From contig CM041465.1 of NCBI GenBank assembly GCA_023213395.1, forward strand, positions 108,817,741 to 108,881,740: a DNA stretch of 64,000 bases, read 5' to 3'. The position numbers were made by a program, and so were the translations under genes. The notes under the pieces are model-generated. The model was not told the DNA's origin. It saw only the letters and a list, made by a program, of their open reading frames with translations, and searched no databases. This DNA is from Cycas panzhihuaensis. Its lineage: Eukaryota; Cycadophyta. Every line of letters starts with the position of its first letter. Position 1 is the stretch's first letter. This document shows positions 1 to 12,652 of this stretch, one piece after another.

Positions 1-2550
1 CAGCTACCTGGAGGTGGTTCCCCACTTCAAACAAGAAGAGAGGGGGCGAAAGATAAACCTGAGTAGACCTAGGGGAAGGATCCTCCCACCCTTGGATGGC
101 CAGAAGGAAAAGGAGAGAACCCTTCGAGGGTTTCCCTAGAGCATAGGGAAACGGGGAAAGAGTGATCATGTAAGCAACCTATGAATGAAATCTTCTCAGT
201 TATTCGGCTAGCCAGGAGAAAACCGAGGAAGGATGAAGGGAACAATCAAAAGGAAAGAACTATGGTGTATGTAAGCAAACTAACCAAGCATAACAAGTTA
301 ATGAGACAAGGATGGAGTTTGCAAGGTGAAGGGGAAAAGGTAAAAAAAGGGAAATCTCCTAAGACCTTTTCCTATGATAGATATAATGCAAAAAAATGTA
401 ACAAATGAAATGTAAATCGAGAGATAGAGTTGGTTTCCCTTTTTCTTTTCAAATGAGTTAATTACTACCGTACAAAACCTTTCAAAAGAAAAGGAGCAAA
501 ACATAGCAAGGGTACATACCCAGGATAGAGACGTGCTTGAAGCAGCGGCATTCCTACGAGGTATTCAAAATTGCTTCACAAAGCGCGGTGAATGAGAAGG
601 GTTGCGGTAGAGTGAAGTGTGGGGCTTCCTTACCTTCCCCGGAAATGGCACTAGAGTGCCAAGAAAGGAAAAAAGGACAAAATGATAGAAGCAACTGAAA
701 TACTAAAGTAAAACATAAACACAAGCACTTACCCTCGAGAGAGGGAAAGGAATGGATCCTTTACATCCTCCATATACCTGTAAGTAAATGGGAGTATCCC
801 TTCCTAGAGAAAGGGTGCTAACAACACAATAGAGAATCCTAACAATATATGTATGTATGAAACAAGCATAAACCTCTACACATATATGTTAGCATTAAAT
901 ATTACAATGATAAACTGTAAAGAAACTATCCAAATAAATGGTGGGTAAGTCGATAAGCCTCAGAGTGGCCCACCTCCTGCAAGGAGCAACCCTACCCTCC
1001 CTCAAGAAGCCACGAGGCAGCAAGGGTATGGCTATGTAAGAAGGCTGGACATGGAGGCAACAAGAGGCTCAAAGAGGTCTACAACAAACCGGGGCATTAT
1101 AGGAAGCAAACCAGGTTACCAAGAACGAGGTTGAGCAAGGGACAAGTAGCTGGGGCTTATGCGAATTACCCAGATCAAGATATGAGCCCTCAAACTAGTG
1201 CTGCAATGGGTGCTAATGCTGATTTATGGCTAAAAATGGCCTACTAAACCCTTGTTTCACATCCAAGAGTAGCACAGGGAAAAAGGGAAGGTTTGGAGGG
1301 CAAAGAGCCTCTTAAGGACTATGGAAGGTGGTGCGGAATCCACCTAGCTCTATCCCAAACCTTATGTACTCCCTTTTGACCGCTGTCCTGGGCAGGAAAC
1401 GTAGGAAAGAAGGCCCTAACAATAGGGAAAAATAATCTAAAACAATATAAGAAACAACCTCCAAAGAGTAAGCTAAGACAAGCTAGGAATAACATGCAAA
1501 CCTAAGCATAAATTGGACAAGAAAAGACCCTAAACCAATAAATACCTATGGAGAAGAAAGGAGGTGTTTGCCTCTATCAAGAACTGCTGAGAGAAGGCTA
1601 AGAAATCTGCAAAAGGACTGTGGAACAATAGGTATGGAGCCCCTGCTAATATGGATGAAAGAAAACCTACACTTGAGAATGCTTGATGGCTGCCCAGGCA
1701 AGAAAGTGCTGGAATCTCTCCAAGGAGGCTCTCTCCAAGGTGTGCAAGGGGATGGAAAGATGTCACAGCCATACCAAAGGAGAGTTAGGTGCTAGAGAAT
1801 GATAGTAGGTCCTGGAACAGCAGTGAAGCAGCAGAGAATAGTAGAGAGCAGGGCGTTTTCCCTTGTGATCCTTACAAAAATGAGCAAAAAAAAGATCCCT
1901 AAAATGATTTAGGAAAGACTTAAATACCCAGCCCAAACCCTAAACGAGTAGTTAGGGTGCAACTAGTGGTGACTTAAGTTATGAGACACGTGGCAGTTCT
2001 ACAATAAATGTGAGAATTACCACGACAGATTTTTAAAAACAAACTGAGACAGTCGCATCGTCATAAATATCGCGGTACCATGAAATTTGCAGCGGTGCGG
2101 GACTAGAGGCCAAAACTAGCCCAAACAACCAGCCTAGGCTATGGGCCAATGACTAAGGAGGTTGGCAGAGGGGTAGGGCCACCTGCCTAGAGGCAAACAA
2201 GTAAGTAAATGAGCTAGAAGAGCAAAAATATGACTCAAAGGATGTGACAAGTTGACCAAACAATGATGGGTCATCATACGGGCACAGATGACATGAGCCA
2301 AGTGGGTCTTAAGGTGAATAGGGTAGAATGCGGGAAGTGAAGTGGCCACCGGGGTGCCACACTCGCTGGGAATGTGCCGCCGCTATAGCCATCATAGGCT
2401 AGATAGGTATATATGACAACAAGATCATCCACGAGATCACAACATGCAAGCATACATTCATCATAAAAGAAAACAATCAACAAGGTGAGAAGCATACCTG
2501 CACTTACCTGAGTCGACCACTCCGTATCCATTCCCGAAAGCTGGGAAATA
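1..2550 (-). mobile_element. Tat-type Ty3/gypsy LTR, reverse orientation, cut by window edge
   Basis: Read on the minus strand this matches the other long LTRs in the window (for example 59211-61979) along nearly its whole length. It starts at 2550 with TATTTCCC, one base from the usual TGTTTCCC, and keeps the U3 palindrome (2054-2099), an inverted repeat with a CACGTG motif, and a TATTTAA box (1920-1926). About 200 bp of the 3' end lies outside the window. Beyond 2550 there is no polypurine tract, only AT-rich DNA, so it is a 5' LTR of an element running leftward or a solo LTR. Small plus-strand reading frames here are chance. Confidence 0.85.
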
Positions 2551-4337
2551 TTAGGTAATGTCATTAACTTATTGCTTTATTTTTTTCAAATCTTTATTTA
2601 TTCAAGTTTATAGTTTTTTGTTATCTTTCCTCTAAATTCAGTATTGAGGGATACTATAATGCCAGAGTATTTAAAGATGAATTTTCTCAAATAATTTTCT
2701 ATACATATAGTGCTTCTTGCTTCTATAATATTTCTTGGTATCAACTAGTATTTAACAACCCATGTCTTTGTAGGATAAGTATGAAATCCTCTTGTAAAGA
2801 TCTAACTCTACCTTGATCTCTTATCTTTCTTGGTCAAGTCATATCTTAATTATGTATGTAAATTCTCTTATTCCATATATTTGTTGATACTATGTAAGGT
2901 GAAAGTTTATTTTATACTCCATTAGATGTAAGAATGTACCATTTCCAATTCACTAGATTAGTTAGTATGTTTGTGATGGGTTTGTGCTACATTGGGACAT
3001 AATATTCTTATCTCTTTCTTCCAGAACTTTAATTAATATCATTTCTATATTGTTTATTTCTTACATAATATAAAAGTATCTAAACTGCTCAAAACAAGTA
3101 GTATATATTAGGGAGAACATGATATAAATGAGGGAAGGATAGGGAGAAATCATTGTAAAGGAATGGTCACTAGAAATAAAAAAATTAGTGACATCTTTTA
3201 AGTACTATATTTGTTATCCAAGTCATAGTTTATAAAGAATAGGTCTATCAACTTGATGAGGAAACCTATATATTTAAAACAAGTAGCAAGAGTCTTAAAA
3301 TATATATTAAATAAGAAATATATACAAGTTGGAAGTTGTAATAATTTGCTTACCTTCTACCATGATAGAAAAGTGAAGCAACAAAGTATTGTAGAGCATT
3401 TTCTCCCTACCAATAAGTCTTGGGTATGAGAAGCATATGTCTAATTGTATATTATCTTGATACCTTCAAAATAAGAGGTGGTAATCCTAAAATAGACAAT
3501 AGACAAGAAAGTTATTAGAGATCAAAGTTATAGGGCTTGAACCTCACTTGTTGCAAACTTGAGAAACTGGTCATAACTTTGAAGGGATAAAATATTATCT
3601 TAAATTACTTTTTAGCCTTGGGTAATTATTCTATGATGAAGAATATATCAAGAGCTTTCTAATGAGTGGTAAAACTCTAAATCAAACACTATATAATAAA
3701 ATTATAAATATTTAAAGTTAGTTAATTTCATGTTGAGAACTTTATATCAAGAATTTCCATGTCAAGTCCTTCATATCAAGATACTTTATATTGAGATTAT
3801 CTTGGTCAAACTTTTAATGTCAAACTTTCTTCATAACTATGATGACCTCATCATGAGGAGTGAAGTGTCCCAAAGAAAATAACACATTACTAAAATGGCC
3901 ATAACTTTCCTAGGCATTTTTTACACTCTACCTCTTATGTCAAAGTTCTCTAAAAAGAATATCCATTTGTATAAAGAGATTTTATGTGCAAAGGATATTT
4001 AAAATGGTACTTTTACTATTTATTATTAAATGCTCTTAGTTAAGTGAAAAATCACACCTAGATAACCTTTTATATTTTCATTAATATCTCATTTATTTAA
4101 AGATAGATTTTAGTTGTGTTAGAATCCTTGTTCAAGGACATTCACATCCATATAAATAAATCTAATTATAAGGATATATAAGATATGCCCATTAACCAAA
4201 ATTACTAAAAAGATATGGTGTGGTAGCATAGAATGTAATTAATAAACCTTCATAATTTTATCTATAAATAAAATTATATTAAATTAGTCTTACTAGATTC
4301 ATATTGAAGGCATATATTCACTTAGATAAATGGGGGG
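2551..4337. other. AT-rich non-coding stretch
   Basis: I see no credible gene on either strand. Base composition changes sharply at 2551 from the GC-balanced LTR to AT-rich sequence. Short repeated words built on ATATCAAGA and TCAAG cluster around 3745-3815. This may be old host intergenic DNA or an unrecognised, heavily decayed transposon; I cannot tell which. Confidence 0.6.
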
Positions 4338-4728
4338 TGTTAAGAGCATTAGGATATGTTATTCATGTATATTGATCATAAATATCAAATAAACTAGTTG
4401 TAATGAATAATGAAATCTGAAGAAACATACAAAGCAAAGCAAATGACAAAGTTATAGGTGAATTTGTCACCACATATGGCTCTTTCATGGGAATAGCTTC
4501 AGTACTAGTTACCTAAAATCATCAGATACAAAGGTGTGGGGTATAATATATAGACTATCCACTAATAATTCAAGGTATTTGATAGGCCAACTAAGCGGAA
4601 AAGAGGTAGACCTGACCTCATTATTAAATATCATTTACATCAAGGGTCCCTTAACTATTATAATATGAACATAAAAACACAATAATCTAAAGAAATAATG
4701 AGTGTTATTAGATAATTTTGATACCCTC
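4338..4728 (-). mobile_element. candidate Ty1/copia 3' LTR remnant
   Basis: On the minus strand the copia RNase H frame is followed by a purine-rich tract (about 4725-4738, AAGGGAGGGTA). About 390 bp then follow, ending in CTCTTAACA next to a run of six C on that strand. A TATA-like stretch lies inside. Length and position fit a short copia LTR. The termini are not clean TG...CA at the start, and the plus-strand reading (GGGGGG then TGTTAAGAGC) could equally be an LTR start, so orientation and limits are tentative. Confidence 0.4.
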
Positions 4729-5558
4729 CCTTAATAATAAATTTATTTCTTAAGATGTTGAGGTCATGTCTAAACCATTAAACTTCAGTTTACCAAGTTC
4801 TTTAGTAAAAATGTCAGTGACCTAGTCTTCAGTAGGATGGTAGATAAGATCAACTTCTCTGTTTTGGACATGCTCACAGATGAAGTGGTGATCGACCTCA
4901 ATGTACTTGGTTTTAACATGGAATACAAGATTCTTTATCATCTTCAACATGCTTTAATTGTCATGGTAAAGTATGGTGGGTGGATATTGTCAAAGTCCAA
5001 GCTCAATAAAAATCCTTCTAAGCCAAATCAACTCAGTTGTAGCATGGACAACTACTTTATATTCTACTTCAGTGGAGGAAAGGGCAACATTAGGTTGCTT
5101 CTTATAGCTCTATGAGATTACAACTAAGTTTATATCAAAATAATAGCCTAAGGTTGAATGGTGTGTATCCTAGCAACTGGCTCAATCAGCATCTATATAT
5201 CCTTTTAGAATAGGAGAGTCATTTTGGTTATACTTAAGGCCAAACTGATGTGTGCCACTAATATATTTAAGGACCCTAGTGGCTGCTTTCCAATGACATT
5301 CTTTTAGCTGTGATATATACTTGGAGTAGATCCCTACTACATATGAGATGTCCAATCAAGTATGAGTGAGAGAGATGAGCCTCCCAACTAACTATTGATA
5401 TAAAATAGGATCAAAAGGCTTTTCTTATTCATCCAAGTTTAGTTTGGTTCTTGTCTTCATGGGAATTAGTGTTGGCTTAGATTTTGTCATCCTGAATCTT
5501 TCTAAGAGCTCATTAGCATACTTAGTTTGAGTCAGGAAGATGTATCCAGGTTCTTACC
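4729..5558 (-). pseudogene. Ty1/copia reverse transcriptase C-terminus and RNase H remnant
   Basis: The minus-strand translation, with a few stops and frame changes, gives the characteristic copia order. First comes the RT tail with a FLTQTKYANELLERF-like block, then LVGRLISLTHT, then ECHWKAATRVLKYISGTH, GYIDAD, the RNase H end with SSTE-like and HVKTKYIEVDHHFI-like blocks, and finally a DIFTKELGKLKFNG-like C-terminus. The upstream half of the polyprotein (gag, protease, integrase, first half of RT) is absent: homology breaks at about 5558 in the middle of RT. In-frame stops, such as TAG for a tryptophan or glutamine codon, make it non-functional. The family assignment is firm; I cannot name the lineage within copia. 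Confidence 0.85.
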
Positions 5559-6084
5559 TATTAGAGAGAGGGTTTTATTTTATGTATATGTATACATTAA
5601 CCATCAAATTTAGTAGTAAAAATATCACAGATCTACATAAGATTTATCAATCACAATTTCACTAGACATGACTAGTGGAAAACCCCCTATTAGGGATAAA
5701 AAAGTACCTCCTAAACATAATAATTTTATTATAATAATAAATAATAAAGAATAAGAACAACCTAGGATTTCATCCTATCTCTTTCTTTACATCCAGTCTA
5801 TCCTACGCAACCTGGTCAACCCTACCTTTAAGAATGTAGGAAAGAATCTTTTAAGAAGATAAAGGTTTGTTGAAATGGGCAGTTGTCCATTTCAACGAAT
5901 CATATAATTAACTATTAATAAATGAACTTTATAAAGTAAGCATTATAAAGTTAATATTATAAGAGGAACACTATAAGATAATATTAAAAGATGACATTAA
6001 TTATTTCTAATATACCCCTTTAATATTATCTTTTATACAATAGATGATATAAAAGATAGAAGAAGATGATAGAGAAGATAATAA
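5559..6084. repeat. AT-rich segment with two hairpins, possible copia LTR piece
   Basis: No coding potential. A 9-bp inverted repeat TTGAAATGG/CCATTTCAA near 5872-5897 resembles the start of many copia LTRs. A second inverted repeat of about 14 bp (AAGATAATATTAAA and its complement) spans about 5976-6035. It lies between the broken copia RT and the broken start of the Tat element at 6085, so it may be part of what interrupted that element. Confidence 0.45.
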
Positions 6085-6978
6085 GACTATACCCTATGAA
6101 GGACTGTTGTCGACAATGGTTCTTCCATGAATGCCATGCCCTTGTGTGTTATGTAAGAGCTTGGTATTTTTGCCTTGGAACCTGTTCCATGATGATGCCA
6201 AGGCTATGATGGTAGTGAAAAGACCCCATTGGGATCTGTCTCGATCCCACTCACTCTCGAGGGCAAGACTGTCCTCACTGACATTGTAGTCCTTGACGTT
6301 GACATCGATGTTGACTACAATCTTCTCTTGGGATGACCATAGCTCGACCAGATGGGAGCCGTGTGTTCGACCTATTAGGGGTAACTTAAATTCATCTATG
6401 ATGGATGGATGAAAGTTGTCCCCCACGAAGGCCCACCTGCTAAACAAGCTCACCCTATCAACCAAGCGAGCCAAGGCCCCTCTACTCATGCCTCAGCATG
6501 CTCCATCAGCATACCCAATCCATCTCACGTCGAAGAAGATCCCACATCTTCTTCTCCTAGTCTTACGTGTTTTACCCCTATCGGTGTTGGGAGCTACGAG
6601 TACCTCACCTCGTTTAGTGATGATGAGTCTCATGATGAGGATGATGATTGTCTTCATCTCGTTTCTTTCCTCTGCACTAGTAGGATGCACCTATCTCGTT
6701 CTAGATCCTCACCTAGAACCTCTTTCACTGGTGAGACTAGTTACTCATCTGTATCACATATCATCGCTCATCTTGACTCATCTGTCATTGGTTCTTCCTC
6801 TTCATCACCCCCCGTAAGTAATAGTTTTGAAGAACTACCTTTCACTCCTTCTGAGGAGCCCCTTCGAGGCTTTCTCCTAGAGTCTCCCGAGGATTTTAGG
6901 TGACCTGACCATTATTACGGTCCCGTCATCCCTACTTCCTCTAGCACTTCATTTATTCGAAGTAAGATCATCCATGGG
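6085..6978 (+). pseudogene. A1 aspartic protease and Ser/acidic linker remnant
   Basis: The retroviral-type aspartic protease would release mature gag and pol products. The D-N-G-S-S active site is at 6112-6126, followed by the frame equivalent to NAMPL. Downstream, after a frame change, a linker of about 160 residues (6409-6903) is rich in Ser, Pro and acidic residues (a DDESHDEDDD run). D-N-G-S in place of D-T-G-S is, from memory, usual for Tat/Ogre proteases. The C-terminal LLGRPW motif seen in C2 is damaged here. Stops and frame shifts make it a pseudogene. Confidence 0.75.
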
Positions 6979-8592
6979 GTGGATTACTTCGAAGACGATG
7001 AAGCATTGCTTGAGCACTTAGTGGGCTCTATGCCCAACTTTCCTTCTAGTCACCATAGGCTTGGCCACCAGAAGATTCTTACGATTAGGTCCACTCTCGC
7101 TAACCTAATCCCATCCCCTATTCCACCTCTTCCTATTGACCTTGCCCCTCTCTATTTCGAGGAGGAGAATGCCATGTGCATGGGGACGACTCAAGACATA
7201 GTCCTTGCCCATGGAAAGGTCATTAAGGTAGGGATGAGATGCTCTCCTGATGAAGTAAGGGAATATTCCCTTTTGTTCTAGGAGTTCTAGGATGTCTTTG
7301 CATGGGATTATGCTGACATAAAGGGAATTGACCCCTTCATTGTTACTCATAATCTCACTACTATTCCTGGTGCCCGTCCCATGCGCTAGAAGCAGCGTCC
7401 TCTCCACCCTAAACTCTTAGCTGCTATTAAAATAGAGGTTGAGAAGCTCTCAGATGCTGGACTTATTACCTCCATCGATTATCCTAAATGGGTATCCAAC
7501 ATCATCCCCGTTGTTAAGAAGAATGGGTCTATCTGGATATGCATCAATTTCTGTGATATTAACAATGCTTATCCTAAGGACAACTTTCTGCTCCCTTTCA
7601 TCGATCAAATCATTAATCAAACTACCAAATTCGAAGTTATGTCCTTGATGGATGGCTTCTCTAGATATAACTAGATCCAGATATCTCCCGAAGCCTGCCA
7701 TAAGACGGCCTTCACTACCCCGTGGGGTACCTTTGCCTATAAGGCAATGCCCTTCAGTCTTAAAAATGCAGGCACTACTTACCAAAGAGTGATGTATTTC
7801 ATCTTCCATGACCTCATCAATAACACATTAGAGGTCTTCATGGATGACATGATGGGTCTCTCATGTGTCAGGGTCCATCATCCCTCTGACTTGTAGACTA
7901 TCTTCACGTGATGCTGTAAGTATCATGTTAGCCTAAACCTGCTCAAGTGTGTGTTTGCCATCACTTTGGGCAAACTCCTTAGATTTCTTGTGTTAAAGCA
8001 AGGAATCTAGATTGACCCTCATAAGGTCAAGGTAATCCTTGATATGCCACCTCCTAGGACCCAACAACAGATCAAGTCATTCCTAGGTAGGCTTCATTTC
8101 CTTAGGCGCTTCCTGGTAGACTTCACCGTAAGCACTAAACCCTTAACCAACCTATTGAAGAAGGGAGCCCCATTTGTTTGGTTTGATAAGGTCCAACAAG
8201 TTTTTGAAGGACTCAAGGAAGCCCTCATTTTTACTCCTACATTGGTGCCCCCTTATTTTGATAGGCCCTTCATTCTTTATACCTTGGAAACTGATGAGTC
8301 CCTGGGTGCCATGTTGGCTCAAGAGGATGACTCAGGAGTTGAGAGAGCCATTTATATTATCAGCCACACCCTCGTGGCTGCCAAACTTAATTACTCTCCT
8401 ACTGAGAAGGAATGTCTCTCCTTGCTCCACGTGACCAAGAAATTTAGACACTACTTGCTTGGTAACACCACTAAGGTGATCGTCCAGTCCGATCCCTTGT
8501 GATACTTACTTACTCATTCAGACTTGACGGGTAGGGCTGGCCATTGGGCCATCCTACTTCAAGAGTTCGACCTTCATATCGTTAACTAGAAA
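6979..8592 (+). pseudogene. A1 reverse transcriptase and RNase H remnant
   Basis: RT blocks read in order: a VEKL-type entry, the SLMDGFSRYN block near 7645, TTPWGTFAYK, NAGTTYQRVM, and the catalytic box FMDD near 7837-7848 (F-M-D-D rather than Y-V-D-D). The RNase H follows in the open frame 8044-8502 with TDESLGAMLA, the PTEKECLS block and QSDPL, giving the D, E and D positions. RT has in-frame stops (TAG for CAG at several sites) while the RNase H stretch is open. It shares the stop in the LLF*EF segment (about 7279) with the independent element C. Confidence 0.85.
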
Positions 8593-8604
8593 TCAAAGAA
8601 GGGA

Positions 8605-9981
8605 ATGGTAGTGGCTGAGCAGCTTGCAGACGCCCCTATTCCTAACTCGCTCGATACCCCCATTGATGATTCCTTCCCTGATGAGTCCATCTTGACTATT
8701 CAAGACATCTCTCCCCATCCACTCATCGATAATGAGTGGTATGGCGACATCGTGCAGTATCTCACGCAACAACAATACTGCCTTGATACTAGTAGTAAAG
8801 TTAGATCTCGTATTTAGACTTCTACTAGGCAATACTTCCTCATGGACGAAGTATTGTACAAGAGGTCCTTTGATGGGGTCCTCCTCTACTTCATCACTAC
8901 CGACGAAGGTGACCAAATACTCTGCGAATACCACCATGGTATTTGTAGGGGCCACTTTGGGGGCTAATCTATGGCCTAGAGGATCCTCCGTATGGGTTAC
9001 TTTTGGCCATCTCTCTTCAAGGATGCCCACACTTTTGCCCTAAGATGTTGGCGATGTCAGGAACATGCTAACATCTCCCATATGCCTTCTGAGGCCCTTC
9101 ACTCCACCATATCTCCATGGCCTTTCACCCAGTGGGGGCTACACCTCATCAGGGCTATCTCTCCACCTTCTTCGTCGCAGCACAAGTTTATTTTGACTGC
9201 TATGTAATACTTCACCAAATGGGCAGAGGTCATCCCTCTAGTTACTACCCTTGGTAAGACGATAGCTACCTTCATTTACCAGCATATCATTTGCCATTTT
9301 GGGATTCCTGATGTCCTAATCACTGACAACGGAACCCCCTTATGTAATAAGGAGATGGATGAGCTTTGTGAGAAGTTTAAGATTTCTCACAAAACATCCT
9401 CTTCTTACCACCCTTAGGCAAATGGTCAGGTAGAGTCATTTAACAAGACTCTCGTTAATATCCTAAAGAAAACTATTACTCAGTCTCAAAGAGATTGGCA
9501 CCTTCAACTCCCTTCTGCTTTGTGGGCTTACCACACCTATATCTGTTTCACCATGGGAATGACCTCATTCTCCCTAGTTTACGGTACTGAGGCGGTACTC
9601 CCATTATAAGTGGAGATCCCTTCCTTGCAAGTTTCTCTTTGAGGTCTCATCGATGGGGAGTCGATCTGCCAGGCTCACCTCTTGGACCTCGAAGCTTTGG
9701 ATGAGAGACGTTTAGCTGCCTACCAGGCTAACCTAGCATCCAAAGCTCGCTCACAAAGGACTTACGATAAACATCTTTATTCCCGTCCTTTGTTTCCTAG
9801 GGACCATATCCTCAAATTAGAATATCTTCATGACTGTTTGACCAAATTCGAACCTAGATGGGTTGGCCCCTTCGTCATTATCGAAAGCCTCATTAATGGT
9901 GCCTATAGGATCACCACCCTAGAGGGTCTTGAATTTAAGAAAGTCGTTAATGGAAAATTCCTTAAAAAATTCTACTCGTGA
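8605..9981 (+). pseudogene. A1 integrase remnant with GPF module
   Basis: This is an integrase of the H2C2/DDE type. The zinc finger is near 8930-9060 (HHG, GHFG, then CWRC). The core keeps ITDNGTP for the second Asp and NGQVESFNKT for the Glu, near 9318-9440. The C-terminal GPY/F-type module reads PRWVGPFVII near 9850-9885, and I see no chromodomain, which fits a non-chromovirus lineage. Several TAG/TAA stops interrupt it. The frame 9682-9981 is open to the natural end. The tandem duplication starts inside it, at about 8812. Confidence 0.85.
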
Positions 9982-10636
9982 CCTCACTACCACCTCACCC
10001 TTGCTCTGAAATGAGCCTAAACTACCATCTTAAGTTTGTTCCCATTCCCCCAGCCACGGGTGGAATGACAACTTAGGATGGCCTCTTCCATTTCTTTCCA
10101 GTTCCTCCCGCGGAACCCTTGTTCCCATTTTCTTGGGACCTTATCCTCCTATTTGGGCATCTCCCAAATAGGACGATGCTTAGGAATATCATTACTCCCC
10201 TCTCGCCCTGTATTTCCTTTGCATATCCTGCTATGCTCCTATGTAGACATGCATGTCGCTTTATTTCCTAACCCCGTATATACCTATCACCTCTACTGGT
10301 GGTCGTGTGTTCTCCTGTTAGGTATATGGCATTGCATGAAAGGAAATATGTGTAACTCAAACAAATATCATAACAAAATACAAACCATCCATATCATCCA
10401 TCAAACAAAATGTATACATCATCACATATCAAAATGGGACACCAATTGCCCTGTCTATATATATACATCAAAATCATGTGTCATGTCATACATATGGCGT
10501 CGTACATCCTTTATAGGAAGCCAGTGTCTTTGCAGGGGGGGTAAAATCATCTGACTCTATATATGACCCCCTGGAGGCCCGTGCTTTCCCCTGTCAAAAT
10601 CAAACATATGTATCCTATCCTATTGTTGCCCTACTC
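9982..10636. other. A1 non-coding spacer between integrase and antisense gene
   Basis: A conserved spacer found also at 32786-33437 (A2), 54655-55315 (C2) and, in part, 63845-64000 (D2). It carries hairpins near its start and a short TATATATATAC run near 10457. A 158-codon open frame at 10078-10554 persists in A1 and A2 only because they are duplicates. The equivalent C2 sequence does not keep the frame, so I do not call it a gene. Confidence 0.65.
10147..10173. promoter_or_regulatory. conserved 11-bp-stem hairpin downstream of integrase
   Basis: TCCTATTTGGG, a 5-nt loop, then its perfect reverse complement. A weaker inverted repeat (TTCCCA/TGGGAC) lies just upstream. Both are recognisable in the A2 and C2 copies with one or more mismatches, and the left arm appears at the window end in D2. 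The role is unknown: 3'-end formation, packaging or a block between convergent transcripts are possibilities. Confidence 0.6.
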
Positions 10637-11226
10637 CTAAGGCACCATCTCCTGGTCGGTGTGATCCCTCTCCTGGGGACCACATCCCTCCGAGGCTCCT
10701 CTTGGGTCTCCATGGTGCCATCCCTCATCACGTATCCTCCTCGGTGTCATCGCCGCTATGTAGGTATGTGTCCTGCTCCAGCTTGACCTCGATGCCACCT
10801 GATCTACCAGTTGATCATATCAAGCCTAGGTACGATCTCTCTTACCCTCTACTCCCTGGAGTCTCTCCTCCATGCTTCAGAACTTCTCCTCCATCCCTCG
10901 GAGATACTCCTCTAGGACTGCCATTCGAATCCTACCCTCCACGTCTCTACACTCCTCCACAGGCCTCTAATGCTTATGCGTGACTCATGATATGTCTCAC
11001 TCACTCTAAGTCTCATCCAGCTCTCGTTGCAGTCATCCCCTAAATGCTATGTGCTCTTGGGACTCTGCAGCCCATATATCCCTCACCCTTGGGATGAATG
11101 ATGCCATGTGGGCACCAGCCGATCTGGGTGCATCCTCAGCCTGGATAGGTGGCTGCCCCTCTGTATACACGTGAGGGAATATCTCCCTCACCATAGCCTC
11201 TACCAACTACCGGATCTCAATCGTAC

Positions 11227-11336
11227 CTGTGATCCAGCATGCCATGTATCAGTACATGTCTATGAATATGAAATCAAACTAAAATCAAACTATATATTTG
11301 GTAATTAAATGACGACAGGGAATGGCTACGTCTCAC
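11227..11336 (-). other. candidate spliceosomal intron in A1 antisense PMD gene
   Basis: On the minus strand the sequence shows a GTGAGACG donor, AT-rich content and a GGATCACAG acceptor, 110 nt long, between the Gly/Pro-rich region and the C-terminal helix region. The matching gap in C2 (55896-56008) has an even better donor (AG, GTGAGA) and acceptor (TTGCAG). No translated PMD-like sequence is visible inside it. Confidence 0.55.
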
Positions 11337-12652
11337 TTGGTGCAGCGGCCAACTCCTCGACTCGGGCGATTGCCTCCTCCTCTGGCGCTCTGCTAGCTGT
11401 TGGTACCTCCTCCACTAGGGCCTCTCTCCTCTTCGAACTGGATCTGCCATCACCACCCGAATCTCCTCATGATCCATAGCCTGCGGGCCCATGTCACTAG
11501 CCCTCTGCTTACCTCTGTAGCCCCTGATGGGTCTACCTCTTCGCCAACAGTCCTAGATGGCCCTGCTCCTCCACCTACTGTCCCTAACGGACCTGCCTCT
11601 CCTGCAGGTCATGATGGGCCGGCCCCATCTCCTCTGTCTCTGCCCTCATCCTCTCCTAGGGGCACCCCTGCTCCTCCCACCTCCTCATCATTGTCCCACT
11701 TCACTGCCCTGTATAGATCTGCTATATAGTCTGTCATGGTGAGGAGGTCTAGCGATGTGGCCTCCACTCAGCATCAGACATGAGCCTGGTCCTCTATCCC
11801 TCTTAGTCTAGTATGCCATCTGTGGACCATTGGGGTGCACTCTGCAATAGGGTGTGGTCCTCCTGCTGGTGCTACTGCCCCAAAGTGATCAAAAAACCAA
11901 CACTGTAATAATGTATTGTATAACAGCTCTCCACGACCTATTGCTCTGATGGCGTCTAGCTGTGCGATGAGGTTCGCCACTATTAGAGTGGCCCAGTCCA
12001 TCCACTGACTGGCCTTGCATCAGCACACTGCATCCATCCATCCTCTAGGGATGTCCCTATAGTTCTGTTTCTGGGAAACCTAGAATAGAATGCACAAAGT
12101 AATCAATTTCTTCACTCGAGGAATCCCTGATATAACCATAGCTTGGAGAGGAACCCCTCACCTCTCCTATCTATCTAATCCTGTAAAGTATGTCGCTGCC
12201 TCTCTGTATGTTGCCTCATTGCTAGGTAGCTCCTAGTGCTACTGGCCTCCCAGTTGTTGGCACTTCTAGTATCCGTCTAATGTCTCCTAGTGTCACTGTT
12301 ACGTCTCCCACCTGGGGTAGGTGGAAAATGTCTCTCCTCTGATCCTAGTGTGACACGATGTCTATCATCAGCCTCTAGTCTGACATGTACTTAGGCATCC
12401 TCATAGCCTTCAACATACCATATCTCTGTAGGACTCCCTTATCTTCCCTGGTCATCATCTCTATAAAACTCAACATAGCCATTCCTATGTTTTCGCGGTT
12501 CTTTACCGCGATCACAACCTGTAAGCATCATAAAACTAATCAAGATTAAGTCTACAGTCATCTATTATCCTCTAGGATATCTATCAGTTCCACCTGATCA
12601 AGATTTGGGTCCCCTCAGGCCCCTATCTTTCTTTTTCTGTAGTGTTGTGTTC

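Noticed and set aside
8593-9030. 145-codon minus-strand frame opposite integrase, also at 30502-30945 and 53242-53718
   Set aside because: It recurs in all copies only because integrase does; the plus-strand zinc finger and DDE motifs explain the sequence.
10078-10554. 158-codon plus-strand open frame, also present at 32882-33358
   Set aside because: The two copies are tandem duplicates, so agreement is expected. The frame is not kept in C2 and it has no recognisable domain.
11400-11742. Pro/Ser-rich plus-strand frames, also at 34282-34555
   Set aside because: Shadows of the antisense PMD gene.
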